64,000 nt of DNA from Bacteroides sp. (lineage in GTDB: Bacteria > Bacteroidota > Bacteroidia > Bacteroidales > Bacteroidaceae). Positions 9,772 to 19,289 of this stretch are shown here, in pieces. Position 1 is the first letter of the stretch, and every line of letters begins with the position of its first letter. The notes beneath the pieces were generated by a model. It saw only the letters and a program-made list of their open reading frames with translations. It was not told the origin of the DNA and did no database searches. The position numbers and the translations under genes are program-made. The stretch spans positions 67,347 through 131,346 of the forward strand of contig JAJQDI010000028.1 in the NCBI GenBank assembly GCA_021202275.1, read 5' to 3'.

Positions 9772-11127
9772 ATGGCGGCAATTGCAGGTTTTTTACTGGC
9801 GGGGATGTTGTCCCGCATCGCAGGTCCCATTGCCCAGGACTGGTTTGAGTACAACACGGAATGGGGCCGGGGAGTCGCCCGCAGAAAGCGGGAGAAAGAG
9901 GTGGAAAAGGCCCGGGACGATCTCAACAACAAGCGTATCCTGAGTCAGGAAGAGCACGAAAGAAGGCTGAAAGATCTCAGGCTGCAGTTTGAATACAAAA
10001 AGCAGGAAAGCGAAAGGCAGATCCTGCTGGCTCAGGCAGACTGGAACCAGAAACATTTCATTCAGCATTGCTGGCCCCTGCGCAATCCTTTTGAAGTGCC
10101 GTTGGGGCTCGAACCGGTGTATGAAGAACATTCGGAGCGGATAAAGAGTTGCCGGCTCAAAACCATCCTGTTGCCCAACAAAGAGGAGATCGTACCGCTG
10201 CGGATCATTTCGGCATTGAAAGAAAGTGAGCATCCGCATGCCTCCACGGTGAACAGCGAGATGTTTATGTTCCTGGTCAATCACTACTCCTCCAACGGCA
10301 GACATGCCGTACTGTCGGATATCGGGGCCTGGAAATCCGATGTTCCGGTGAACGATGCTTCCATCAATTACCTGTTCAAGGGATTGCAGGGACAGCCGGT
10401 GATGGTGATAGCCCCGGAATATACCATCGGCGGCACCTTTGTCCGCATCAAGATCTGGTCGTGGGGGCTGGGCGAAAAGCTGAATTATCCGGTGGGGTTC
10501 GATTTTGGCTGGCTCGATCTGGAGACCCTGTACCAACGCACCCTGGCCCATGAGATCCGGAGCATGGGACAAACGCTGAAAAAGGTGAATGCCCGCTCCG
10601 TGAGCCCGGAGATGAAGCAGGACCTGGAGATCCTTTCGCTGATGGAGCAGAACAGGAACCAGCTTTCGAAAACAGACGCGGAAAACCTGCTCTCTCTGTT
10701 GAGCACTCCCGAAGAGGTGAACTTCGCGGTCAAAAAGAAGACCTTTCAGGTGGTGGCACAGATGTATGAATGTATCGTGGCGATGTATGCCGACGGATAC
10801 CACCTGCTGGAATACGGGACGATGCCCTTGTTGCCGGAACTTCTCCCGGAGAAGAAAGACATTCGTTTCATGCTTCCGGCACTGAGGGATTACTACCTGA
10901 CGCTCATCAACACGGCGCTGATCCAGGGGCTGGTTACTCCGGTACAGGCCGCGGAGTTCGGGATCTCCCTGGCGCGGAGCCTACAGGCACTGGATCAGAA
11001 GCGGGAGACGATAGCACCGGTGAGCGGAAACGTCCGGGAGCTGCTTTTTGATATGAGCGGCAGTGTAGACAAACACATCATTGATGAGCTGAGAAACCAA
11101 AACAAAGCACTATATGGATATGAATAA
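9772..11127 (+). CDS. membrane-anchored coiled-coil protein of the dynamin-pair operon
   Basis: A 451-residue protein I cannot assign to a family. Residues about 4-24 (IAGFLLAGMLSRIAGPIA) form a glycine-rich hydrophobic segment. A highly charged coiled coil follows (about 30-95, KREKEVEKARDDLNNK and QEEHERRLKDLRLQFE), then a mixed globular region to the C-terminus. The 3' end overlaps the first GTPase gene by 14 bases, so translation is probably coupled. Anchor plus coiled coil suggests a membrane-bound partner or scaffold for the two downstream GTPases; this is inference from context. The reading frame is intact. Confidence 0.65.
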   Translation: MAAIAGFLLAGMLSRIAGPIAQDWFEYNTEWGRGVARRKREKEVEKARDDLNNKRILSQEEHERRLKDLRLQFEYKKQESERQILLAQADWNQKHFIQHCWPLRNPFEVPLGLEPVYEEHSERIKSCRLKTILLPNKEEIVPLRIISALKESEHPHASTVNSEMFMFLVNHYSSNGRHAVLSDIGAWKSDVPVNDASINYLFKGLQGQPVMVIAPEYTIGGTFVRIKIWSWGLGEKLNYPVGFDFGWLDLETLYQRTLAHEIRSMGQTLKKVNARSVSPEMKQDLEILSLMEQNRNQLSKTDAENLLSLLSTPEEVNFAVKKKTFQVVAQMYECIVAMYADGYHLLEYGTMPLLPELLPEKKDIRFMLPALRDYYLTLINTALIQGLVTPVQAAEFGISLARSLQALDQKRETIAPVSGNVRELLFDMSGSVDKHIIDELRNQNKALYGYE

Positions 11128-12493
11128 AGAAGAAGAAAAAAAACTGGCATTTTATGAGCGTGTGAAAGAGTTGCTCAATAGACCGCTGAACGGGGAGTCT
11201 GCGGAACTGACCGAACAGAAAGAATGGGGCGAAACCCTGAAATGGAAGCTGAAGGAGTTGATCGAAGGGATCCATAAACTGGATCTTTTCAGTGATGATC
11301 TTTCCCTGGACGGGTTCATTGAAGAGTATGTAGAGTTGCCCATCTCCAGATTCATTGAACAACAGGAAAAACCCTGGCTGAGTGACAAACTCACCATCGG
11401 TCTGATGGGGCACTATTCGACCGGGAAGACCTCGGTATTGAATTGCCTGTTTGATGAGCAGTTCCCGGTGAGTCCCTTAGAGTCAACAGCCCTGTCTGCC
11501 TATCTCTCCTATGGAAGCCATACAGACGTGGTGCGGATCGTGGACAAATCGGGAAATGTACAGGAGCTCCCCGGCAGCGATGCCGCTCTTTTTGACTATA
11601 CGGTTTCTTTCGGATTTCCTTTTGCCAGGGTGTTTGATTACCTGCAGAAGGAGAGTGAGAATCCCGCGTTGAAGGAGCTCACCTTTATCGACACGCCGGG
11701 GCTTTTCTCTTACGATACCGATCATTCGGTGCCCGCCTGCAAAGCAGCGGCCCATTGCGATGTGGTGTTCTGGTTTATCCGGGTAGACAGAGGTCTGGAT
11801 CAGACGAGTATCGACTATATAAACGAATACCTGAGCGATACGCCCCTCTATTGTGTGATGACTTTCACAGATAGCCGGGGAGTACACGATGCAGACGGTG
11901 CCATGCAGGTGATCCTGGAGACTGCCCGGAAGCATGGGATAGAGGTGAAAGGACATTTGAAATTCGGCCGGAGGCCGGAGACCCAGGCGGCGTTTAAAAA
12001 AGAGTGCGACGCGCTGATCCGGCAACTGACCGATACCTATCAAAAATACCATCCGCTGGGCGTGCTGGTTTCCGTAATGACCTGGCTGCGTAATATGCTG
12101 GTCGAACACCAGGGAACCCTGCAGAAAGCGATCGGTGAAGCCACGGCAGAACAAAATGAACTACTGAATGCATTCAGTAGTTCGCAGGACGATTTTTCCT
12201 CTTCCTATGAGTCTGTGGCCAACCGGTTCCAGAGTATGATACAGACCTTTAACAACCGATGTGCCGGTGCTACTTTCTGTGGAGGGGCCGCCGCCGCGTT
12301 GGTGGCAGACATGTAGCAGATCGCAAACTCCATAAGTTCGATGACAGATGCCTATAATGATATCGACTACAACAGCCTGGTTCGGTATGGCGGGATCATG
12401 AGCCGGATCGGCGAGCTGGAAGAGAGGAATCAGAAGGTCGAGGATCTGAAAAATGAATTTAACAAATTATTAAACTACATGAACCATGATTGA
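11114..12493 (+). pseudogene. dynamin-like GTPase A, in-frame TAG
   Basis: A GTPase of the dynamin/Era-like superfamily: an N-terminal helical stretch, a P-loop GHYSTGKTS at about residue 99, G3 motif DTPG at about 193, then helical stalk-like sequence with an Ala/Gly-rich patch (GGAAAALVADM). The frame meets TAG at 12314-12316 and continues in frame for 59 codons (IANSISSMTDAYND... KLLNYMNHD) to TGA at 12493, which overlaps the next gene's ATG by 8 bases. That operon-type overlap shows the codons after TAG belong to the gene. Read through, the product is about 459 residues. A truncated 400-residue protein is the alternative. Confidence 0.8.
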
Positions 12494-14426
12494 ACTGAAT
12501 GAGATAAAAAAGAGCCTGGCGGCGATCCTGGATACCTACCGGAAGTCGGGACGTTTTACGGAGAAATTCTCTGCGGAATTTGAGAAACTCTTCAACCTGG
12601 AGAGTTTGCAGATCGGTATCATCGGAAAAATGAAGGCGGGCAAATCTACGCTGGTCAACGCGCTGGTATTCGGAGAGAATGTGTTGCCTACGGGCAACAA
12701 GCCGGTAACGGTTACGCTGACGGAGATCGGCTACGGAGAGGAAGACCTGGTAGAGGTGGAACTGCTTACCGAAGCGGATATTGCCGGTCTGCGGGCCGAG
12801 GCCCGGGGCGGGGAAGAGATGAAGGCCAAAGCGGCCACGGATATCCTCTCTCAGATAGACCGGATAGAGGGTGGCTATCAGCAGTATGTGCAGACAGAAG
12901 GAGGAAAGATCCGGATCCGGCTGGAAGAGCTGAACGACTATGTGGCGGAGGGAGGAAAGTTGAGCGGCCTGGCCAAAACGGTCCGGATCGTTATGAACAA
13001 CCCCAACCTGCGGGGGGTCACCATCATCGATACTCCGGGGTTCAACGATCCGGTGAGCTCCCGGGGTGCAACCACCAGAAACGCGCTGAAGGATTGCCAG
13101 ATATTGCTGTTTGTACACGATGCGATAGATATGTACGATCAGGAAGAACTTTCGATGCTCACCGGGCAGATAGAGTATGCAGGTATTTCGGAGATGGTGG
13201 ATATTTTGAATAAGATAGATCTGGCAGAGGACTATGGCATTGCTGAGTGGCCGGAGTATCTCCGCGCGTTTGAAGAGAAAAAGCAGGCGGCTCTCACCCG
13301 GATCGGATCACCGGTGGTGAAGGAACTGCTGGGGAAGAGCAAAAGTTTCTGGCTGAGTCCGTATATGGCCTTACTGGGCGTTATCAGGGACGAGGAGTTT
13401 ACTAAAGAGATGAAGAATGACTATATCTGTTTCCAGGAAGATTTTCCGGAACTTCGTGAGAAACAGGATTTCATTACCTACAGCAACCTGCAGGCGGTAG
13501 CGTCTGAGATCAACCGCCTGGCACGGGACGGAAGCAGGTATCTGCTGGAGACCCCTGTGATCACGCTGTTGGGACAGTTGCAATCGGTAGCGGCGGTGAT
13601 CCGCGGAGAGATCCGCGTGCAGGAAGACCGTCTGTCGCTGCTCCGGACCAGCCGGGAAGCCGCAGCTGCCAAAGTGAAAGAATTCGATCGGTACATCTCG
13701 AATATAGAATCTGCCATCAAACATTCCGGACTGGCGGTGACGCTGGCCACCCGGATCTCCGATACGGAAAAAGAGATCCAGAAGCTGAGGAGTAGCCATG
13801 CGGCTGCACAGTTTACCGAATCGCACTATCCGGAGACGGAGCTGTTGAGTACGGGTATCCGGAAAGCCAACCTGACCAGGTACAATCTGTTTGTTTCGGA
13901 GACGGACGACAAGATCCGTAACAAACTGAACGCGCTTAAAAACGGATTCAGAACGGAGTGTGAGAATGATGTGAACAGACTGGTGGCCAGTCTGGTGTCT
14001 GAGAACATCCGGGAAGAAGACCGGGGGATGTTCAAAAATGCCCTATTGTCTTTGTTGGGTACGATGGTAGAAAAGATAGATATTGTAGTGAAGACGCCCC
14101 ATCTGGAAAATCAGTTGGACGGCGGCCAGCAGCAATATGGATTGTATAAGACTCAATTTGAAGAGGAATACGACGACGCCCGTATCAGGGAGTTGTTGAA
14201 GCCCTTCAGAAATCAGTTGGATGACCTGGTGAATGATTACAAACTTTCGGCTGTGGATAAACTCAACTCTATCAGAAAAACCGTGAAACAGTCGGCCGAA
14301 TTCAATCCCGCGCAAAAGGAAGAAGCCATCCGGGAGACACAAGATACGATCGGCAAGCTGAAAACCGAATATAGCGGTGTGCAGGAAGATATAGAAAAAC
14401 TGGAAACGATACAAAAAAAGAAATGA
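12486..14426 (+). CDS. dynamin-like GTPase B
   Basis: A 646-residue dynamin-family GTPase. The G1 motif GKMKAGKST is at residues 47-55, the G2 threonine is in PVTVTLTEI, G3 is IIDTPGFND (about 181) and G4 is NKID (about 240). A long helical region follows with a predicted coiled coil at the C-terminus (ETQDTIGKLKTEYSGVQEDIEKLE). Bacterial dynamin-like proteins often come in pairs and remodel or tether membranes; some, such as B. subtilis DynA, protect against membrane damage and phages. The gene overlaps both neighbours (8 and 4 bases), so it is translationally coupled to GTPase A and to the membrane protein downstream. The frame is intact. Confidence 0.85.
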   Translation: MIELNEIKKSLAAILDTYRKSGRFTEKFSAEFEKLFNLESLQIGIIGKMKAGKSTLVNALVFGENVLPTGNKPVTVTLTEIGYGEEDLVEVELLTEADIAGLRAEARGGEEMKAKAATDILSQIDRIEGGYQQYVQTEGGKIRIRLEELNDYVAEGGKLSGLAKTVRIVMNNPNLRGVTIIDTPGFNDPVSSRGATTRNALKDCQILLFVHDAIDMYDQEELSMLTGQIEYAGISEMVDILNKIDLAEDYGIAEWPEYLRAFEEKKQAALTRIGSPVVKELLGKSKSFWLSPYMALLGVIRDEEFTKEMKNDYICFQEDFPELREKQDFITYSNLQAVASEINRLARDGSRYLLETPVITLLGQLQSVAAVIRGEIRVQEDRLSLLRTSREAAAAKVKEFDRYISNIESAIKHSGLAVTLATRISDTEKEIQKLRSSHAAAQFTESHYPETELLSTGIRKANLTRYNLFVSETDDKIRNKLNALKNGFRTECENDVNRLVASLVSENIREEDRGMFKNALLSLLGTMVEKIDIVVKTPHLENQLDGGQQQYGLYKTQFEEEYDDARIRELLKPFRNQLDDLVNDYKLSAVDKLNSIRKTVKQSAEFNPAQKEEAIRETQDTIGKLKTEYSGVQEDIEKLETIQKKK

Positions 14427-15085
14427 GAATGGTATACATTGCATTGTCGGTGGCCCTGGGCTTTGCCCTGGGATGCACCTATAGAGAACTGATGGGCAGC
14501 AGGCGCAGCGCTCCCCGGCCTGCACCGGGCAAGCGAAGAGAAGAAGATGCAGAGGTGGGAGCCGGAACGGGAAAGACCGAACCGGTAGAGACCGGTGCAG
14601 GCGGTTCGTTTGATCTTTCCCGGATAAGCGATCTGTTTGAGGAATATAAGATCGATAAGAAAGACATTGGGGCGTTTCCGCGGTTGTTGAAGTTTATCTG
14701 GCAGCAGAGTTACCTGGACCTGCTGCGGCTCTTCGTGGAGCAGGGAGCCTCTCCCGACGCGTTTGCGCGCATCCTCAGGGACATGAACACGCCCTGTCCC
14801 GAGATCACCTTCTCCGCAGGCAGCGGGCAGGCTTTTGTGACGGAAGAGTCGCTGAATGCCCTGATCGCGGAAGCAGGCGTTGCGTGTGAGACGCTGCCTG
14901 GCACCGACGACAAGGTACGGTTCCTGTTGATGCTTAGCTACGGAAAAGGGGTGCGGATGTTCAGGGACGAATTCGGAGAAGACTTCGAGGCTTTTCTGGA
15001 GGCGTATGAGCAGGGCAGAGAGGTGAGCGGCCTGCATGCGGAACTGATGGATGGCCTCCGTGCGCGTTACGAGTTTGTGTCCTGA
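14423..15085 (+). CDS. membrane-anchored protein closing the dynamin operon
   Basis: A 220-residue protein without recognised family. An N-terminal hydrophobic segment (MVYIALSVALGFALGC) anchors it, followed by a basic, low-complexity linker (SRRSAPRPAPGKRREED) and a helical globular domain (about 70-220, DLSRISDLFEEYKIDKKDIG, SYLDLLRLFVEQGASPDAF). The ATG overlaps the stop of GTPase B by 4 bases (ATGA type). The cysteine after the hydrophobic stretch might be a lipidation site, but the lipobox is poor. It probably works with the two GTPases at the inner membrane; this is inference. Confidence 0.6.
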   Translation: MRMVYIALSVALGFALGCTYRELMGSRRSAPRPAPGKRREEDAEVGAGTGKTEPVETGAGGSFDLSRISDLFEEYKIDKKDIGAFPRLLKFIWQQSYLDLLRLFVEQGASPDAFARILRDMNTPCPEITFSAGSGQAFVTEESLNALIAEAGVACETLPGTDDKVRFLLMLSYGKGVRMFRDEFGEDFEAFLEAYEQGREVSGLHAELMDGLRARYEFVS

Positions 15086-15118
15086 TACCGGAGCAGGCAT
15101 CAGGCGGATAGGGAGTGC

Positions 15119-16233
15119 TCAGCTCTGGGGTGTACGTGGCTCTCTCTCCGGCAGCCGGATACCCGGTTGGTAGAAATGGACATATGGTTTCTCTTTGCGC
15201 ATCTTTCCGGGGGCTTCCCGGGTCTCATCCACGGTGAAGTCCGGTTCGGGATCGCAGTCGGGATGTGAATAGATGATCAGACAGTCGGGGATGCGGCTGC
15301 GGTCTGTCACTCCCAGGGCGTCGTATACTTTCTCCAGGCGGGCATAGCCGCTTACCTGCCGCACATCGTCTATACTCACCGTGCCGTTTTCGTACCGGGG
15401 TTTGTATTTGGTATCTATCACAAACCGGTAGAGATGTCCGTCTTTTTCTGCGCGGAGCAGGAAGTCGGGCTCCTGCCTGCCGGATTTCCTGTGATGGATC
15501 ACTTCTCCTTTGCCGGGGAATACCTCGCGCAGCTTTTTGTAGACATACAGTTCGAAGAGCTTGCTCATATCGATCCAGAAGGGAGGGATCATCACCTGCC
15601 GTTCTGTGGTGCGGCTGAGGGTGTAGGAGTACCTCCTCGGTTTCGTTGCCACCTACGGGGCGGGGTTTCCACCAGAGCACCCCGTAGTCTCTGTCTTGTA
15701 TTTCGCGGTAAAACTGATCTTTCCAGTTGCCGTTGTCACGTGCCACCAGGCCGCTGATCTCTTTGTGCCAGATATCCCGCAGGGCATAGAGGATGCAGGT
15801 ATACAGCCAGGGGGCGGTTGTCTTCGTTGCGGACCGCGATGTCCAGTGGGGCGAAAAACTCCTTTACATCTTCTGTGAAGGTGGCTCCGTTGTAGGGTTT
15901 GTGGAGCAGGTGCACAGAGATCAGGTGGCGGTGGTCTGCACTTAAGATATGGATAGACTCCCCGGGACGGTTGATGAACTGGAAAGTATAGTGAATGGAG
16001 GGCCGTATCCTTCTTTTGCCTGTCCGGTATTTGATCAGTTGCCCGAACCAGTGGTGCTGGCGGATGCCGGCATGGGCAATTACCCGCTTGTCCGGATACT
16101 CGTTGTATTGGTTTTTGTCTTTGGCATGCACATCGCAACAGGCCACCAACCGGAGTACCAGGGTGTAGAATGTCCGGATGTCCGGATCTTCTTCCGCCGC
16201 TTCCTGAATCTCTGCATAGGTAAGGGTTGCCAT
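15119..16233 (-). pseudogene. McrC-like PD-(D/E)xK nuclease at the end of a type I R-M operon, broken
   Basis: The intended 370-residue protein ends in a McrC/LlaJI-type nuclease domain: QEPDFLLRAEKDGHLYRFVIDTKYK carries the Asp and the DxK catalytic residues, and VRQVSGYARLEKVY follows. McrC is the cleavage subunit of modification-dependent (type IV) restriction. The frame is broken twice by one extra base: in a five-base C run (15810-15814) and in the CCCCGCCCC stretch near 15660-15670. After that repair an in-frame TAG remains at 15653-15655 (PAP*VATKPRR). Seven bases separate it from the small gene upstream, so it belongs to the hsd operon. No mcrB gene is adjacent. Confidence 0.65.
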
Positions 16234-16239
16234 CTTGTC

Positions 16240-16392
16240 TCAGAATCCGTGATCGTCTTTTTTGTAGTTTATGTATGCGTCGAAAGCCTCTCTGGCTTTG
16301 GCAAAGTAAAACTCTTCGGAAGCAGCGATCTTCTGAAACTCCTTTGTCCGGGCAAGGGTACCTATTCTTTCTTTGAGATCTTCGGTGAGCAT
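16240..16392 (-). CDS. 50-residue protein inside the hsd operon
   Basis: A short frame (MLTEDLKERIGTLARTKEFQ to INYKKDDHGF) sits exactly between hsdS (stop 7 bases upstream) and the McrC-like gene (start 7 bases downstream). The sequence is strongly helical and charged, with no signal or membrane segment. Position and spacing are the main evidence that it is a real gene. Function is unknown; a small accessory or antirestriction-like regulator is possible but unsupported. Confidence 0.55.
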   Translation of the reverse strand: MLTEDLKERIGTLARTKEFQKIAASEEFYFAKAREAFDAYINYKKDDHGF

Positions 16393-16398
16393 GATCTT

Positions 16399-17671
16399 TT
16401 AATCTTCTTTACATCTTACTTGTTCGTTTATCAGCATGGGTAAGAGCCAGTCGCGCAGGGAGGCGAGGTGGAGGTTTTCTTGTTCCAGTACTTCCTGTCT
16501 GTCAAAAATAGCTTTTATTTTAGTTGTAAATTGGGCGATTGTATCTTTAGATGGAACAGGTGTTTGAATGGTTTTTAGAGTAGATGCTGAAACCTCTTTA
16601 AATGTTGAACCGGATGAATTTTTTTTCGATAACAGGTAATAGGTTCTTTATTGTATAATAAACGAATCCTGTTGAGAAACCTTCTTTAGGAACAAAAGAT
16701 TTAAATCCTTGATTAGTTGTTACTTCATTGTTTGCGATAGCCAGATATCCTATCGGAGCCCGTGAACTCATTAGTACACTTCCTTTAGGTAACAGGTTTA
16801 GAGAAGCGTCTTTATATCCTGCCTGAGTAATATCTGTTTCACCTTTAGAAATAAATTTATTGCCTTTGTTTAAAGACAGATCTTTAGGAGCGATCCAGGG
16901 TATACCACTAGTTGTGAAATTTTCCGCTTGTTTGGTAGAGGGAGTGCTTCCACCTACAATATATCCAATAGCTTCAACTGATACAGTTTCCCAACCTTCC
17001 GGAATCTCCCGTTTCAGTTTTTCATTATATACCATTTTACCACCGGAAGATTTGTAAGGCTTACCGTTGGCATCCGGGAAATCGAACTGTACAAACCAAT
17101 ACTCATAGATTGTCTTTGCCATGGCTTCCAGTTCGGCATTGATACGGTTGTTAATTTCAATTTTGTCGTCTAAAGACTTTAACGTTAATGCAATTTTTGT
17201 TTGAGTATTAATATCTATATTTGGAACATTTATTAGATCAAACATTTTCGCAGAAATACCAAAAACAGTACTTCCTGTAGTGTTTTTCAAGATTTCCTTT
17301 TGCCCTAGATCTGATTGAATAAAATACTTTATAAAATAATTGTTGAAATAGTTGTTTACTCGTAAGGCAAATAACCTTTGACTCAAAACGATTTTTTCAT
17401 CACTATTCCATATTAAAACTTGACCGGCAGGAGCTTCTGAGGTTAGTAAAATATCTCCTTTTTCTACTTCTTCTTTCATCCATATTTTGTAAAGATCTTC
17501 ATCAAGATATTTTATAGAATTAAGTTCTACCAAACCGATTGTTTTTACATTTAAGGCGGAGAGTGCTCTGTAGCCATTTTCGCTCCAATCACCTCCTAAC
17601 TTTTTAGGGGTTTTACCTCTATAATCAATAATTTTCTTGAGAGTTTTTGAAAGTTTTATCCACTTACTCAT
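16399..17671 (-). pseudogene. hsdS: type I restriction specificity subunit HsdS, frameshifted
   Basis: HsdS chooses the DNA target of type I restriction-modification complexes. The product shows the two target-recognition domains and conserved spacers: MSKWIKLSKTLKKIIDYRGK, then TQTKIALTLKSLDDKIEINNRINAE in the first spacer, and IPEGWETVSVEAIGYIVGGSTPS opening the second domain. A run of eight A's on the coding strand (16619-16626) breaks the frame near the end. With seven, the second spacer continues (TIAQFTTKIKAIFDRQEVLEQE) to TAA at 16399, giving 423 residues. It overlaps hsdM by 8 bases. The break lies in the second half, so a single-domain HsdS could still form. HsdS genes are often phase-variable, but a homopolymer read error is as likely. 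Confidence 0.8.
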
Positions 17672-19289
17672 ACCTCAACCCTCCCAGTTGCTTTTTTATT
17701 TCTTCCTCCAATCGGTGTGATTCTTCAAAAAGCGAATCAAGTGTATCCGTATAATTCTTCATCTTTTCTTCAAACTCCTTTGCGGTAATATCAACATATT
17801 CAATTTTCACCTCAAAATACTGCCCTGCACTGAAAGAATAGTTCTTCGCTTTTATTTCCTCGGCATTTACCACAACTGAAAAATCATCTTCCGCCCGTTT
17901 TTCATTCATGGCAGAGACAATCCGTTGCTCTTCCGCTTCGGTGAGTACGGTGCGTTGTGTTTTTCCCTCTTTGACGGTCTGTCCCAGTTTGGAGGCATCT
18001 ACCAATATAATGTTGCTGCTGTCTGCCTGTGCATCCAGAAAGAGCACGCTGACGTTGGTGCCTGTGCTGGCGAAGATGTTGCTGGGCATGCTTACGACTC
18101 CCCGGAGGATGCCCCGCCGGATCATGGCTTCGCGGATCTTCTTTTCGATACCACTTTGTGCCGTAATAAATCCGGTGGGCACCACTATGGCTGCCTTTCC
18201 CTTTTGGGGGTCCATACTGAACATAATGTGCTGGATAAAGAGCAGGTAGATAGCCATTTTGTCCCTGTCTTTGTTGGGTATCTTAGGGATACCTGCAAAG
18301 AAACGTTCGCGGTTGCTGTCTTTGTCCAGCGCGTCGCGATAGTCCGAGAAATCCAGTTTAAAGGGCGGGTTGGAGACAATGTAGTCGAAGGTTTCGTTGT
18401 GGTAGTACGAGTTGAGTATGGTGTTGCCCTGGATCACATGGGGGATAGACTGCGACAGGCTGTTGAGGATCAGGTTGAGCCGCAGCATGTGCGAAGACTT
18501 CTGGGAGATGTCTTCCGAGTAGATGGAGCAGTTCTGCTCTCCGATGGCATGCGCCAGGTTCATCAGTAGCGTGCCCGATCCGGCACTGGGGTCGTAGCAC
18601 CTGACCCCGTAGACCTCTTCGCGGGTATTGACTAAGATGGCCGCCATGATGCGGGCTACCGCATGCGGGGTGTAGTACTCGGCATACTTGCCGCCGCTGT
18701 CGCTGTTGTAGTCCTTGATCAGGTATTCGAAGATGGTAGCAAAGAAGTCGTACTTCTCGCCGAACATATGTTCGAAGCTGAATTCCAGCAACTTGGTGAT
18801 AAGAGCCCGGCAGAAGGCATCGCGCTGCGAAGGGGCGGAAATAAACTGGCTGAGCTCGTCGAACATCTTGTCTTTCTCTCCGGAGGTCGATTTGATGGAG
18901 TAGAGCGCCGCGTTCTCGGTGGCAATGGCCCGGAGCGTAGGGTCGAAATAGACAGCCGCAAAGTTGTCTGTATGCAGTTTGCCAAACAGATAGTCGATGG
19001 TCTGTTCCGGCTTCAACCGGGGCGATTTGTTGCCGATGCGTCCCAGCAGGAATTTCTGCTCCTCTTCGGAGAGATCCTGGAAGGCCTGCTGGAAATCTTC
19101 CGCCTGCCGCAGGGCAGGGTCGGCCTGCCGGGCTTCGAAGCGGAACTTGTCGTTGATATACTTGTATAGAAAGACCTGGGTGATGATCTTGAATTCGTTT
19201 CCGTCGTTGCCCAGGCCATAGTTGGCACATACACTTTTCAGGTTATCTATCAAGGCTTTGGTCTGGGTGATAAATGCAATGTCTGTCAT
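17664..19289 (-). CDS. hsdM: type I restriction-modification methyltransferase subunit HsdM
   Basis: A 541-residue N6-adenine methyltransferase subunit that modifies host DNA together with HsdS. The HsdM N-terminal helical domain (about 1-140) is followed by the AdoMet-binding motif YDPSAGSGTLL (about 230) and the catalytic NPPF motif in FDYIVSNPPFKLDF (about 308). Its start overlaps hsdR by 4 bases and its end overlaps hsdS by 8, giving one operon hsdR-hsdM-hsdS on the minus strand. The length and motifs are complete and the frame is intact. Confidence 0.93.
   Translation of the reverse strand: MTDIAFITQTKALIDNLKSVCANYGLGNDGNEFKIITQVFLYKYINDKFRFEARQADPALRQAEDFQQAFQDLSEEEQKFLLGRIGNKSPRLKPEQTIDYLFGKLHTDNFAAVYFDPTLRAIATENAALYSIKSTSGEKDKMFDELSQFISAPSQRDAFCRALITKLLEFSFEHMFGEKYDFFATIFEYLIKDYNSDSGGKYAEYYTPHAVARIMAAILVNTREEVYGVRCYDPSAGSGTLLMNLAHAIGEQNCSIYSEDISQKSSHMLRLNLILNSLSQSIPHVIQGNTILNSYYHNETFDYIVSNPPFKLDFSDYRDALDKDSNRERFFAGIPKIPNKDRDKMAIYLLFIQHIMFSMDPQKGKAAIVVPTGFITAQSGIEKKIREAMIRRGILRGVVSMPSNIFASTGTNVSVLFLDAQADSSNIILVDASKLGQTVKEGKTQRTVLTEAEEQRIVSAMNEKRAEDDFSVVVNAEEIKAKNYSFSAGQYFEVKIEYVDITAKEFEEKMKNYTDTLDSLFEESHRLEEEIKKQLGGLRYE

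Noticed and set aside
9793..10803. Long antisense frame opposite the coiled-coil gene
   Set aside because: Composition is typical of antisense shadow, and the forward gene is coupled by overlap to its neighbours.
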